A DNA stretch of 64,000 nucleotides from a virus (IMGVR_UViG_3300036770_006429:1-64000), one strand, 5' to 3'. Numbered from the stretch's first letter, positions 39,938-48,981 are shown. Notes: generated from the letters alone by a model not told the origin. Numbers and translations are program-made.

Positions 39938-40302
39938 TTCATTTCTTTTTTTTCAAGCCAATTCAAATAAAAATCTTGATATGAAATTACCTTATATTCA
40001 TTTTTAGATAAATCATAAAGAACAGTATCTTCTTTGTTTTTTGGCAATTTAACATAAATAGCTATGGGCTGACGAAAAAAACCTTTAGAATATTTTTCAG
40101 TTGGCCTCAAAAATTCAACTCCAATGCCACCAATTTTATCAGAAACCAATTCAAGCCTTTCTAAAATCTTATCAATATCTCTGTCGGGATTGCGATTCCA
40201 ATTTGATAGCATCATCTTAACATCATCAGAAAGTTCCACTTCCTTTATAACGGCCTTAATAATATTTGCAAGCTCATTTAGCTTAATCCTTCTAACCGAC
40301 AT
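39934..40302 (-). CDS. Leader-bearing hypothetical protein, 122 aa
   Basis: Leader at residues 1-22 (MSVRRIKLNELANIIKAVIK, then EV), followed by a helix and the segment IGGIGVEFLRPTEKYSKGFF shared with the adjacent paralogue. An ATATTTATG box lies 12 bases before the ATG. First gene of the three-gene leader operon. Function unknown. Confidence 0.65.
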   Translation of the reverse strand: MSVRRIKLNELANIIKAVIKEVELSDDVKMMLSNWNRNPDRDIDKILERLELVSDKIGGIGVEFLRPTEKYSKGFFRQPIAIYVKLPKNKEDTVLYDLSKNEYKVISYQDFYLNWLEKKEMK

Positions 40303-40334
40303 ATTAATTTTACCATAAATATCCGCAATTTTAA

Positions 40335-41198
40335 TTATTTTTCCACCAAGATATCCAATTTAACAAAAAAATCGCCATTATTAAAACCTTTACCTCTAAC
40401 TCGCAATGGATTATTTGTGCTATATTTATCTGGCAGTTTTATCTTTAATGTTCCTGTTGGATGTGGAACATCAATAAACTCATCGTAAATATTTATCGAC
40501 GATATAATTTTTTCATATATCAAACTATTACCATCCCTTTTAAAATCATCATCCAAAACAGTGATTATAAGGATTAAATTCCCAGAATATGAACTTCCAA
40601 TATTACCATATCCGCTTATTTGCAAAAAGTTATTAGTATTAATTCCATGTGGAATATTAACATCAATAACTTCATTTTTGATTATATGCCTTTTGCCATT
40701 GCAGCTTCCGCATGTTGTTTTTAAAGTGTAGCCATTGCCACCACAAACTGGACAACTCATTCTAAACATCTGAGAAAAAAACGAATTGCCCAAATTCTGG
40801 GTCACGTGGCCAATACCATTGCAATTTCTACAAACATCTTGTTCGCCACCAAACCCATTGCAGCTCGAACATTGTTGTTTTCTATTATATCTTATCTTTT
40901 TAACGTTTCCAAGAAAAGATTCCGTTACCGTTATATCAACTTTAACCATCAAATCCAATGATTCGTCTCTTCTTTCGAAAATATTAGCAGAACCAAACCT
41001 TCTGCTCACATCATATTGCTCTCGCTTTTTTTCATCCGATAATGTTTGATAGGCTTCGTTAATTTCCTTAAATTTTTCTTCACCATCACTATTTACATCT
41101 GGATGATATTCCTTACTTAATTTACGATAAGCCTTCTTGATTTCATCAATGGTGGCATATTCGTTAACCCCCAAAATAGAATAATAATCTTTCATCAT
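40335..41198 (-). CDS. dnaJ: DnaJ (Hsp40) co-chaperone
   Basis: 287 aa. The J domain contains [16 protein letters not shown] with the HPD motif. Four zinc-binding repeats follow ([32 protein letters not shown]), then the C-terminal substrate domain. It lacks a long Gly/Phe linker. It would stimulate host DnaK, for example for capsid or tail folding; T4-like phages use host or own chaperones. No phage DnaK or GrpE is seen. Met 2 is an alternative start. Confidence 0.92.
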   Translation of the reverse strand: MMKDYYSILGVNEYATIDEIKKAYRKLSKEYHPDVNSDGEEKFKEINEAYQTLSDEKKREQYDVSRRFGSANIFERRDESLDLMVKVDITVTESFLGNVKKIRYNRKQQCSSCNGFGGEQDVCRNCNGIGHVTQNLGNSFFSQMFRMSCPVCGGNGYTLKTTCGSCNGKRHIIKNEVIDVNIPHGINTNNFLQISGYGNIGSSYSGNLILIITVLDDDFKRDGNSLIYEKIISSINIYDEFIDVPHPTGTLKIKLPDKYSTNNPLRVRGKGFNNGDFFVKLDILVEK

Positions 41199-41847
41199 GT
41201 ACAGCGGAAATTATGTAATCGCTCTCTTTAAAGATAACAAACATAAAAAAGTTATCAAGAGCTTTGTTAGAAAAAAGGCAGCATTAAAGCATTTTGATAA
41301 ATTAATGCAAAAGTCTGATAAAGTTTTATTCGAAAAGAAATTTGAAACAAGCTGGCCCTGCAAATATGAACTCTGCATCGTGCAAAAGAAGACAGGTAAA
41401 GAAGATATTTTATATTTCAAAGACGATATGGGAAGAAATATAAAAGCCGTTTTGGATGATGAGCATTATTGCTTTTTGAAAGTTGCCCCTTATCGGAAAG
41501 AAGAAAAGATATTTGATATTCAAGAAGATAAACGTATTACCGTTCAGGAATTTATTGATAAGTATCTTTCAAAAAATTCAATCAACATGATTTCTGGATT
41601 AAACCACAAAATAATTGTTCAAAATTATGATGAAATATATCTGTTTTCGTTAAAAACAATGAGCGAATCAAAAAGATTCTTGGACTTTATACAAGAATAT
41701 TCAATGAACGAAAAAAATATGATAAACTTAATTGTCAAAGATATAAGCATCGCACAAAGAAGTTATCTGTATGATTTATTGGTTAAAAGTGGATATGATA
41801 AAAAGGCATTATACAAGCAATATACTAATTATCCGGGCTCAAAATGA
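41197..41847 (+). CDS. Hypothetical protein, 216 aa
   Basis: Begins [20 protein letters not shown]; the N-terminal third is strand-rich with Lys-rich helices and looks like a two-domain alpha/beta protein. Its start overlaps the divergent dnaJ start by 2 bases, so the two promoters must lie in each other's coding region. No family with known role recognised. Confidence 0.6.
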   Translation: MYSGNYVIALFKDNKHKKVIKSFVRKKAALKHFDKLMQKSDKVLFEKKFETSWPCKYELCIVQKKTGKEDILYFKDDMGRNIKAVLDDEHYCFLKVAPYRKEEKIFDIQEDKRITVQEFIDKYLSKNSINMISGLNHKIIVQNYDEIYLFSLKTMSESKRFLDFIQEYSMNEKNMINLIVKDISIAQRSYLYDLLVKSGYDKKALYKQYTNYPGSK

Positions 41848-42031
41848 AAACAAATTCCGTCTTATCCATTTTAACAGAAAACTTATTAAACCCCTTATCA
41901 ACATCTCTAAATGAAGATTGCGCCTTTGTGTATTCTTCTTTCCCAAGTTCTATCAATACTATGACATCTGAATTTGGGTACAAATCTTCCAAAGCCTCCG
42001 AAACATAACCCAGCTTTTCTACATTCTCCAT
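41825..42031 (-). CDS. Small hypothetical protein, 68 aa
   Basis: Begins MENVEKLGYVSEALEDLYPN; alpha/beta. Its 3' end overlaps the convergent 216-aa gene by 23 bases and its start overlaps the 57-aa gene upstream by 13 bases. No family recognised. Confidence 0.5.
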   Translation of the reverse strand: MENVEKLGYVSEALEDLYPNSDVIVLIELGKEEYTKAQSSFRDVDKGFNKFSVKMDKTEFVFILSPDN

Positions 42032-42192
42032 AAAATAAATCTAATTTTTTCCCAAAAACTAACCTTTCGTTTTTTAACAATATCTTCTTTCTTCAAGTTT
42101 TTGATTTGATTCGCAAAATCATTCTTGCTTTTTTCAATTTCCTTCTTGTCCCTCTCCACTTCCTTCTCCAACCATTTTATCATCTTCTCCAT
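42019..42192 (-). CDS. Small coiled-coil protein, 57 aa
   Basis: MEKMIKWLEKEVERDKKEIE continues as a long charged helix, then VKKRKVSFWEKIRFILWRM. Its plan (coiled coil, KK linker, LWxKI-like amphipathic end) matches small proteins found next to the 143-aa neighbour in related phages. It overlaps that neighbour's 3' end by 59 bases in another frame. Function unknown. Confidence 0.5.
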   Translation of the reverse strand: MEKMIKWLEKEVERDKKEIEKSKNDFANQIKNLKKEDIVKKRKVSFWEKIRFILWRM

Positions 42193-42565
42193 CGAATGTG
42201 ATTTTTATGTTTGATAACTCTTCCAAAGAACGGTTCATGAATATCTTTTTCAGGGCCTTTGCGCTTTCCATAAACAGTTCTTCCTTTCTTGCTAGTTCAA
42301 GATTATAATTTATAAACTCAATTGCCTTTGATTCGGTGTCTGATACATCTTTCTCTGAGAACTCACAAACAAGCCTAATCAAAGTATTTCTTTCACCATT
42401 ATCCGAAACCTCTTCACCAAAGTTAATGTAACCCACAAGATCTGAAACGCTTTCAGGGATAACCCAGTGAACAGGAAATTTAAAATCAAACCAAATATAA
42501 CCATTTATGATGCTCACCTTAAACAAATAAGGTGATAATGGCTCCAAAGCAGAAAATAATTTCAT
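42134..42565 (-). CDS. Conserved phage hypothetical protein, 143 aa
   Basis: Begins MKLFSALEPLSPYLFKVSII; an N-terminal strand domain (WFDFKFPVHWVIPESVSDLV) and a C-terminal helix (AIEFINYNLELARKEELFME) followed by LKKIFMNRSLEELSNIKITF and an acidic Gly-rich tail. Similar proteins accompany a short coiled-coil partner in other Bacteroidota phages. Function unknown. Its start overlaps the next gene's stop by 4 bases. Confidence 0.65.
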   Translation of the reverse strand: MKLFSALEPLSPYLFKVSIINGYIWFDFKFPVHWVIPESVSDLVGYINFGEEVSDNGERNTLIRLVCEFSEKDVSDTESKAIEFINYNLELARKEELFMESAKALKKIFMNRSLEELSNIKITFDGEDDKMVGEGSGEGQEGN

Positions 42566-42780
42566 AACATTACAATATATGACACAACATAACTCAAAGA
42601 TAAACCAAAAAACAACAAATCATATTTCCCATTGAGTATTGGTCTTGGCGTTGGAGATGTCAAAGACAAAATAAAACTCAAAACAACCCATAAGACGTAC
42701 AAGCAACAAAAAACAAAAAGATAAAAAATTGCGAACTCAAATAACATGAGATATTTTTTTATCAAAATCAACATTTTCAA
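42562..42780 (-). CDS. Small membrane protein, 72 aa
   Basis: Two membrane helices (residues 10-40, LFEFAIFYLFVFCCLYVLWV; and 54-72, LLFFGLSLSYVVSYIVML) separated by a Pro-rich turn (TSPTPRPILNGK). It overlaps the upstream gene by 44 bases. Function unknown. Confidence 0.55.
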   Translation of the reverse strand: MKMLILIKKYLMLFEFAIFYLFVFCCLYVLWVVLSFILSLTSPTPRPILNGKYDLLFFGLSLSYVVSYIVML

Positions 42781-43225
42781 CCATCATTTTGTACATTTCA
42801 TTTAATATTTCCAAATCTGCACTTGTTTGCATATTATCGATATTAAAAATGGCATTAAAGAAAAACTCTATGGATTCCCTAATGCCACTTTCTTTTTGAT
42901 TGTAAAAACTGTCATAAAAGAACAATTTCAAATATTCTTTATGACTGCCTTCTTTTGTGATGTAAACACCTTCTTGTTCAAAATTAAATAACAGTTTATT
43001 CCAACACCATTCAAAGTGATTCTCATTATCTTCCTCTGAATAATCAATGCCATCATAACCAGTTCCGTGGGTACCCAAATAGGTGTCTTCAATAATCTTG
43101 TGAAGCGACATAAAGATATCCAAAAAAAGCTCCGTTTTCTGAAGATTAATGTCGTTAGACTCAATGTATTTGTTAATATCTTGTTGACTTAATGGTTTCA
43201 CTAGCCACCTAATAAATTTATTCAT
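42737..43225 (-). CDS. Conserved phage hypothetical protein, 162 aa
   Basis: The start at 43225 (MNKFIRWLVKPLSQQDINKY) is preferred over 43276 because a transcription terminator (43226-43261) lies directly before it. Helical throughout; FLDIFMSLHKIIEDTYLGTH resembles a segment of uncharacterised proteins of large Bacteroidota phages. Function unknown. Confidence 0.65.
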   Translation of the reverse strand: MNKFIRWLVKPLSQQDINKYIESNDINLQKTELFLDIFMSLHKIIEDTYLGTHGTGYDGIDYSEEDNENHFEWCWNKLLFNFEQEGVYITKEGSHKEYLKLFFYDSFYNQKESGIRESIEFFFNAIFNIDNMQTSADLEILNEMYKMMVENVDFDKKISHVI

Positions 43226-43261
43226 AAAAAAAACCTTCATAATTATGTTATGAAGGTTTTC
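43226..43261 (-). terminator. Rho-independent terminator
   Basis: The minus strand reads AACCTTCATAA, loop CATAA, TTATGAAGGTT, then eight T. The 11-bp stem and U tract lie after the stop of the 609-aa gene and immediately before the next ATG at 43225. Confidence 0.85.
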
Positions 43262-43285
43262 ACAAAAGTAAACCAAAAAATTAAT

Positions 43286-45115
43286 TTATTGTGTTTTTTT
43301 GTTATATCCAACCAAATGATTCATCTTTTTTATTTCTTCACTAATCATCGAATTATTCAATTTGGTAGATTCATTCTCCTTAAAAATGGTGTCTAATCCA
43401 CCTTTGGTCTTATCCTTCCCTGTATAATCAATAATCGTCTGGGGATATCTATTATATGACCTATCTTTTTCTTTTTTATATAAATTTTTCTTTCTTTTTT
43501 CATTCATTTTATCACCAAGTTCGGTTTCTTCGGCATTAGCCCATTTGGGGTTATTACCAGTCATGGAAGAGCCTTTAATGTTTTTTTCAACCCACTCTTC
43601 GTTCGGATATATTTGGTCGTAATCAATATTTTCTAATCCGACCGAACCAAAATTTGCAATATATTCATCTACCGCATCTGATGCCTCATAAGCATGTCTA
43701 TCACCACCATTTCTCTGTGGAAATTTTGTGGGATTTTCTTCGTATTTCTCCCCAACGTATGCTTTCATTTTCTTTCCAACATCGGCAAGACTTTTCTTAT
43801 TTTCTTTTCCGCTAATACCGAGCATCCTGTTTGTAACCCTCAAACCTTCTGGCTCCCTATCTCTTCTGCTTGTTTTTTTTTCCTCGATTAGTGCTTCGTA
43901 AATCATATCCACCAATTCACTTTCCGTAATGCGTTGCACATTTTCTTTCAATGAACCCACATTAAGCGCAAAATTAACTTGCTTGAGCAATCTTGAATCA
44001 GCAGCACTTAGCTTCTTATCTCCTTCAGCTTTTGCACTCAACTGTTTTTTGAGTTTAATTAGCTTCGATTTGGGAATCTTTTCGCCCTCTGGAATACCAA
44101 AGTGCTTATGCAAAGCACCGGGACGCTTCACAGCTTTTTGAATCCACTTTTCCTCCTTTTTGGCTTCATCCATTTCACCAAAAAATTCTGCCCTTCTATC
44201 AAGTGCTTCTTTTGTTTCGTCTTTTTTATGCTTTGATTTCCTTAGCATTTTGAAATCTTGAGCATCGAGTTCATTATTCTTATTTTTATCAAGTTTCTTC
44301 TGATTTCCAACAAGTTTTTCCTTAATTGTGCGTTCCGTCATTTCCTCTGATTTCTTGGAAATCTCCTCAGAAATAACATCATCAATAAATTTATCCAAAT
44401 CCATATCTAAACCTTTACTATAAATATCTGAATTATCGTTTCTCATGGATTCCAAGAACATATATCTAATATCATCAGCATCAATGTTATATTTTTCGGA
44501 TATCTCTTCTATTTTGCCCTCATATATTTTGAGAGCCTTTATATCTCCCTGATTGCAATATGGATATGTCTTGCATTCCTTTTTAACCTTAACAAACTTG
44601 CCACCCGGATACATCGGTTTTTTCCCACCTCTCCATTCTTTGCTATTTTTTGCCCAAGCTACTGGAGTTTCATATGCCCCAACTGACCCGGTATCAGTTG
44701 CCTCTTTGGTTTCCATTTTGGAAAATAGCGGGGCGGAGTATTGCCCAGAAGAAGCTGTTGTTGTCGCCTCTTGAGCTTCCATCTTTTTCAATTTGCTATA
44801 ATAAGATGGGTCTTCATACAAGTGATCCATCGCAATTTCTCTCGCTTTTTTAATATCTTCGGTATGCTCCTTTTCAGTGGTCATACCCATCTTCAATTGC
44901 TTCTTCAATTTTTCATATGTTGCTTCAACATCTCCACCTTTTTTGGTGTGGTGTTTTGCCAAACCTCTTAGGGTCATTTTATCAGAAAGACCACCTTTTA
45001 GTTTTTCAGTCTCACCAACCATTGACTTATATTTTAGCAAATCTTTATGTGCTTCTGGATGTTTTGAATATGCACTATCCAGCGAATCTTTAAATGTTTG
45101 ACTTGGGTCTGGCAT
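43286..45115 (-). CDS. Multi-module virion-associated protein with DUF5661-like segment
   Basis: 609 aa, very charged and modular. Residues 45-115 (LRGLAKHHTKKGGDVEATYE ... DHLYEDPSYYSKLKKMEAQE) match DUF5661. Residues 268-285 hold LDKNKNNELDAQDFKMLRKS, an EF-hand-like motif. AVKRPGALHKHFGIPEGEKI follows near 325. Residues about 390-410 (VQRITESELVDMIYEALIEE) repeat the leader seen at other N-termini. It ends EEIKKMNHLVGYNKKTQ, a tail common in phage head proteins. It looks like a concatenation of virion-targeting modules, perhaps a packaged or scaffold protein. Confidence 0.6.
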   Translation of the reverse strand: MPDPSQTFKDSLDSAYSKHPEAHKDLLKYKSMVGETEKLKGGLSDKMTLRGLAKHHTKKGGDVEATYEKLKKQLKMGMTTEKEHTEDIKKAREIAMDHLYEDPSYYSKLKKMEAQEATTTASSGQYSAPLFSKMETKEATDTGSVGAYETPVAWAKNSKEWRGGKKPMYPGGKFVKVKKECKTYPYCNQGDIKALKIYEGKIEEISEKYNIDADDIRYMFLESMRNDNSDIYSKGLDMDLDKFIDDVISEEISKKSEEMTERTIKEKLVGNQKKLDKNKNNELDAQDFKMLRKSKHKKDETKEALDRRAEFFGEMDEAKKEEKWIQKAVKRPGALHKHFGIPEGEKIPKSKLIKLKKQLSAKAEGDKKLSAADSRLLKQVNFALNVGSLKENVQRITESELVDMIYEALIEEKKTSRRDREPEGLRVTNRMLGISGKENKKSLADVGKKMKAYVGEKYEENPTKFPQRNGGDRHAYEASDAVDEYIANFGSVGLENIDYDQIYPNEEWVEKNIKGSSMTGNNPKWANAEETELGDKMNEKRKKNLYKKEKDRSYNRYPQTIIDYTGKDKTKGGLDTIFKENESTKLNNSMISEEIKKMNHLVGYNKKTQ

Positions 45116-45125
45116 TTTTTATATT

Positions 45126-45368
45126 TTAATTTCGTAGTTTACTTTCTATGTACGAGTAATTCATGTACATATTCTCATAAAATTTCTTGAACAACTTCAA
45201 CATCACATCCTTAACATCACCAGATATTTTCCCGCTTTTAACTTCTTTTTGGATTCTTTCAACAAGTTTATCCTCAAGCTGTTTAACGGTATTGGACCCC
45301 AAGAATGATTTTATCTCATTCTTTATGATGCTCTCAATTTCTCGTTTATCCGATGATGTAAGTGACAT
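45126..45368 (-). CDS. Conserved small phage protein, 80 aa
   Basis: MSLTSSDKREIESIIKNEIK then a long amphipathic helix and KLFKKFYENMYMNYSYIESK. I recognise the plan from many T4-like phages of aquatic Bacteroidota, where it neighbours structural genes; function there is unknown. All-helical, soluble. It lies 10 bases upstream of the 609-aa gene. Confidence 0.65.
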   Translation of the reverse strand: MSLTSSDKREIESIIKNEIKSFLGSNTVKQLEDKLVERIQKEVKSGKISGDVKDVMLKLFKKFYENMYMNYSYIESKLRN

Positions 45369-45379
45369 AAAGTGTCTTT

Positions 45380-45784
45380 TTATTTAAATATCGCAAGCAA
45401 CGCAAATATAACACCTGTGGCTATGCCAAAATTTGTTATTTTTTTCCTTTCCCTCAATAATTGATTTTCTGCTATATCAAGTTCTCTCGAAACTATTGCA
45501 TTATTCTCATGCAAAGCGTCAATCATATCAAGATTATTCAAGTCCTTTATTGTTAGATTAACAATCACACTATCCTTAATATTAACGAGAGTGTGCATAT
45601 CTTCTATCTGACTATTCGCTACTTTGAGTTGAGCAATAGCTGAATCACCTCTTAACAAATCTTTGCTTACCGCCCTTAATATTCTGACTGGCAAGCACAT
45701 CAAACTATCTTTCTGTGTAACGATCTGTGAAAAAGCGCATAAGCTCATCAACAGAAATGGTGTCAATAGCAGAAATCTTTTCAT
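45380..45784 (-). CDS. Putative spanin-complex component with signal peptide
   Basis: 134 aa. Signal peptide of about 19 residues (MKRFLLLTPFLLMSLCAFSQ), periplasmic helix/coiled coil (residues 45-115), and a C-terminal membrane helix (FGIATGVIFALLAIF). Its start lies inside the upstream gene in another frame (80-base overlap), an arrangement typical of spanin pairs. No canonical lipobox is seen, so it is not a classic o-spanin. It sits at the edge of the lysis cluster. Confidence 0.5.
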   Translation of the reverse strand: MKRFLLLTPFLLMSLCAFSQIVTQKDSLMCLPVRILRAVSKDLLRGDSAIAQLKVANSQIEDMHTLVNIKDSVIVNLTIKDLNNLDMIDALHENNAIVSRELDIAENQLLRERKKITNFGIATGVIFALLAIFK

Positions 45785-46043
45785 GATAATAATTTTTAAT
45801 GATGACTTTTTGGGTCTCGTGATTTTGGATTTTTTCGGTTAAAGAATCACCAACAATCTTGAAATTATCAATCTTTTCTCGCAAACCATTTTGCTTTTTG
45901 ATAATTTCATTAATTTTGGAATTATCTGGCTTTGGTATTTCTTTGGTTTGAGTCGCCATTTTGAAAGCTATAACGAACAAAACAATCGTAAAAAATATAT
46001 TTAAAATCCAAAGCACATTTTTAGTTTTCTCTAAAATATTCAT
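45705..46043 (-). CDS. Putative inner-membrane spanin-like protein
   Basis: 112 aa. N-terminal membrane helix (residues 12-30, VLWILNIFFTIVLFVIAFKM) followed by a periplasmic coiled coil with a long helix (INEIIKKQNGLREKIDNFKI). This is i-spanin topology. Its 3' end overlaps the signal-peptide protein by 80 bases in a different frame. Inferred role: disruption of the outer membrane at lysis together with its partner. Confidence 0.5.
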   Translation of the reverse strand: MNILEKTKNVLWILNIFFTIVLFVIAFKMATQTKEIPKPDNSKINEIIKKQNGLREKIDNFKIVGDSLTEKIQNHETQKVIIKNYYHEKISAIDTISVDELMRFFTDRYTER

Positions 46044-46092
46044 ATTTATTTTTTTACTGATTCAGTAAACCACCCAAATCTAGAAGATTTCA

Positions 46093-46878
46093 CTAAGCAA
46101 AAACAACTTCGCCCATCGTAGCTAACTGGAAAAATACATCAGCATCGTCGGAATCATACTCATCCATAACAATATTTTCATATCTCTCCTTATAATTTCT
46201 CCTCATTATTTGAATTGCATCCAAAAGCGAATCCATATTCACATAACCTAATGGATCTGGTTTATTTGAATATATATTCAAATCACCCTCTTCATAGTCA
46301 ACATGCACATCATCAAGCTCTTCTTTATCATAAATCGTTAATTCCCCGCCTTGTAAAACATATTTTCCACAAGCCTCTGAAAAAGCTAAACCCTCTTGTT
46401 TGGTCATATATGTTATCTCTTTAGGAACATCTAAAATATAATACCAGTAATTCGAACCACCCTCAAGAGCAGTCACAAAAACATCTATTATTTGTTCTCT
46501 ACTTATTTTAGCCGTTTTAACTTTTTCGTTCCTTTGTTCTTGTTCCCTTTCTATCGCCATTTGTTGTTTATAACCAATAATAAATTGATTGATTATTTTA
46601 CTTCTATAATCTTCAGGATTAGGTAACTTATCCAATTCATATCTAACATTCTTTGAAAGAATATCGTACTGAGAATCATCAATGACACCATCCTTATGTG
46701 CTTTCTCAAATTTTTTATGTAGTTCTTCTTTTTCAAATTTTGTTTTCTGGAGATTGGCGATTTCTTCATCTGCTCGTGCCTCAATTGAACGCATAACATC
46801 TTCAGGTATTTGTTCCTCGTTCTCTATCAAAAATTTCGTTAATAGATTTAACTGAGATTCTGTGATTATAATTTTCAT
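46093..46878 (-). CDS. Leader-bearing hypothetical protein, 261 aa
   Basis: Leader at residues 1-20 (MKIIITESQLNLLTKFLIEN). Residues 25-115 are a long coiled coil rich in Glu/Lys. The C-terminal 130 residues are alpha/beta and acidic (YWYYILDVPKEITYMTKQEG, VDYEEGDLNIYSNKPDPLGY). No enzyme motif recognised. It separates the spanin-like pair from the amidase operon. Confidence 0.6.
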   Translation of the reverse strand: MKIIITESQLNLLTKFLIENEEQIPEDVMRSIEARADEEIANLQKTKFEKEELHKKFEKAHKDGVIDDSQYDILSKNVRYELDKLPNPEDYRSKIINQFIIGYKQQMAIEREQEQRNEKVKTAKISREQIIDVFVTALEGGSNYWYYILDVPKEITYMTKQEGLAFSEACGKYVLQGGELTIYDKEELDDVHVDYEEGDLNIYSNKPDPLGYVNMDSLLDAIQIMRRNYKERYENIVMDEYDSDDADVFFQLATMGEVVFA

Positions 46879-46890
46879 ATATAACTGTAA

Positions 46891-47403
46891 TTACTTCCTT
46901 GCCGCCAAAACATCGCCCCATTTGGATTTGAACTTATTGAAATAAGTCATCAATTTTTGCAGAAACTCAATTGTGTTTTGATCCAATTTAACCAAGTTGA
47001 CATTGTTTTCAGCGCTTTCTGTGTTGATATAAACACCAAAATTTTCGCTTATGGTGAAAATAAAATTTATGTTATATTCCGTTAATTTTCCAGACCACTC
47101 CACATTATCTTCATATACATTAAGCTCATTGAACTCAACCAAATCTGTAACATCATTTTGAAACTCCTTTATGGTTTCAATAAAGGCATTCTTTTCCAAA
47201 TCTGTTATTTGGGTTTCTTGATTGTCACTGCCATATATTGCCAATATTTTATTGGATATTCTATATTTTTTTCGCTTATTTGCAGGTTCTTTTTCTGTGT
47301 CATCTTCTATTTTATTCTCAATATCTTTGTCAATATTAATCCTACCATCCATCTGTTCTCGGATGATGTTGAGGAGTTTTTTCATTTCATCGTATCTATT
47401 CAT
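46891..47403 (-). CDS. Leader-type hypothetical protein, 170 aa
   Basis: The N-terminus MNRYDEMKKLLNIIREQMDG is a leader-like helix, followed by a charged linker (KDIENKIEDDTEKEPANKRK) and an alpha/beta domain with WSGKLTEYNINFIFTISENF. Its start overlaps the amidase stop by 4 bases. The function is unknown; the position inside the cell-wall cluster may be incidental. Confidence 0.6.
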   Translation of the reverse strand: MNRYDEMKKLLNIIREQMDGRINIDKDIENKIEDDTEKEPANKRKKYRISNKILAIYGSDNQETQITDLEKNAFIETIKEFQNDVTDLVEFNELNVYEDNVEWSGKLTEYNINFIFTISENFGVYINTESAENNVNLVKLDQNTIEFLQKLMTYFNKFKSKWGDVLAARK

Positions 47404-47945
47404 CGCAATTCATTTTTAAAATAGCCAAAATCAAAAGAAGGGTTTAAATCCGTGTGTGAAGCACTAAAATTGCTTCTTGTTATAATTCCCCTAAAGTATT
47501 CAATATCTTTTGTTTTGGTGTTATGTCCTATAAATATCTTTGGAATATCGTTTTGTTCACATAACTCTGAACACAAGCCAACTAATTTTTCCATTTGAAT
47601 GTCTGTGTATGGGTCCCAATAGCTAAAACCTCGCCAAGTTCTCATGAATGGTTCGAGTTTTGGTTCTTCTCCCTTCCAGTTTAAGAACGTATCACCATCC
47701 TCTTTTAGATAACCAAGATTTTCAAGAACAATCGAAATAAAATTTTTGTGTACACCAGAGCTCTTGAATATGTTTGTTTTTTGATTAACATCCAACAATT
47801 TCTCGATATTTCCCATTTTATCTATGAAATAATGGGGCTTCTTATCGTATTTTGAATTAAACCTAAAAGAAAGGGAAGCCAAGTAACCATTGGCCTCCCT
47901 ATATGTGTGCGATAAAATAATGTGATTGAAATTTTCCTTCATCAT
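47400..47945 (-). CDS. N-acetylmuramoyl-L-alanine amidase-like protein
   Basis: 181 aa. FNHIILSHT (residues 6-14) is the first strand with a zinc His, ISIVLENLGYL is the buried strand of the Amidase_2 fold, and TRSNFSASHTDLNPSFDF near the C-terminus supplies the second His and the Asp next to the third ligand position. The family cleaves the bond between MurNAc and the stem peptide. It overlaps neighbours on both sides by 4 bases, with a multi-helix membrane protein upstream, consistent with endolysin plus holin. Confidence 0.7.
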   Translation of the reverse strand: MMKENFNHIILSHTYREANGYLASLSFRFNSKYDKKPHYFIDKMGNIEKLLDVNQKTNIFKSSGVHKNFISIVLENLGYLKEDGDTFLNWKGEEPKLEPFMRTWRGFSYWDPYTDIQMEKLVGLCSELCEQNDIPKIFIGHNTKTKDIEYFRGIITRSNFSASHTDLNPSFDFGYFKNELR

Positions 47946-48688
47946 TTTGTGTAGTGTAACCTATTTGGTTTTGCCTCCTTTACTTCTTCTTGCGGTTGTT
48001 CAACCTCCTCTTGTTTTACTTCCTCTACGATAGGTTCTTCTTCAATAATTTCAGAAACTTCTGCTTCATTCTTTTCCAGTATTTCCTCCAAATCTTCTTG
48101 AGTTATCACGTAATCTTCTTCTTTATGTTCCTCTTCATTCGGAATAACTGCTTCATATTCACTATCAGTAGTTTCCACTATCTCGTTAATTGGTTCAATC
48201 GGATTTTCTTGAAAAATCTCCTTTTTATCCTTATCATCATGACCCATCTCTTCTATTTTCATCAACAAGTGCATGAAAAATAATGATATTGCCGGAAGAA
48301 ACCCACCTTCCAGAACAGCTAGTAGTCGCTTATGGGCTGACATATCCGTTGGCTCAACACCCATCATATAAAATAGTGGTGAAGTTAACTCAACCCAGTC
48401 TTTGAACAATTCACCATCAACATCAATAAATTGAAAATTATAAAATACATTCCCAATGAATTGAATGATGGTTACCAAAATCAATGGAGGATATAAGAAA
48501 CGCCCAAGTTTAATTGAAAACCCAGCCAATGCAGATAATGCCGCAATTTCCACACCAACGGACAAATATGTTGCCCACTTAATGGGGTTTGCAATACCAT
48601 ACCAAGTCGTGACGTGGCTAATGGAAACAAACGCAACCGCAATAATAGGAACCAAAAACGCAACAAATACTAATCTTCTAATATTCAT
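47942..48688 (-). CDS. Four-helix membrane protein with acidic tail, holin candidate
   Basis: 248 aa. Four membrane helices in residues 5-150 (LVFVAFLVPIIAVAFVSISH; YLSVGVEIAALSALAGFSIK; PPLILVTIIQFIGNVFYNF; VLEGGFLPAISLFFMHLLMK), then a 90-residue Glu-rich cytoplasmic tail ending KPNRLHYTK. Similar proteins with NPIxWAxYLxVxVE-type segments occur in large Bacteroidota phages. Coupling to the amidase gene makes a holin-like role plausible, but the long acidic tail is not typical. Confidence 0.6.
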   Translation of the reverse strand: MNIRRLVFVAFLVPIIAVAFVSISHVTTWYGIANPIKWATYLSVGVEIAALSALAGFSIKLGRFLYPPLILVTIIQFIGNVFYNFQFIDVDGELFKDWVELTSPLFYMMGVEPTDMSAHKRLLAVLEGGFLPAISLFFMHLLMKIEEMGHDDKDKKEIFQENPIEPINEIVETTDSEYEAVIPNEEEHKEEDYVITQEDLEEILEKNEAEVSEIIEEEPIVEEVKQEEVEQPQEEVKEAKPNRLHYTK

Positions 48689-48972
48689 TATCTCAATTTT
48701 TCTAATTCAGTATCAATTTCCGTTTGACGCTGAACATCTAACATTTTTCTGTCTGTGGATTGAATAAACCTCTTTTCTGTCTCCAAACTCATAATTTTGA
48801 GCTTCTTATCCAATTCTTGTTTTGTGTAAGTAGAATCTTTTATTGCTGAAATGTGCTTTTCAATCTTCTGAATGCTCCTTGCTCTGGAACAATCATTCAT
48901 AAATATGAAAAACATAAACACACACAAAATGACAAAAAAGTTTTTTTCCAAAAATTTTTTAAGACTTTCCAT
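48688..48972 (-). CDS. Small membrane-anchored coiled-coil protein
   Basis: 94 aa. One N-terminal membrane helix (residues 11-27, FFVILCVFMFFIFMND) and a periplasmic or cytoplasmic coiled coil with many Lys/Glu. The stop and the next gene's start share a base, so it belongs to the lysis operon. A second spanin-like or holin-accessory role is possible. Confidence 0.55.
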   Translation of the reverse strand: MESLKKFLEKNFFVILCVFMFFIFMNDCSRARSIQKIEKHISAIKDSTYTKQELDKKLKIMSLETEKRFIQSTDRKMLDVQRQTEIDTELEKLR

Positions 48973-48981
48973 AATATAATT

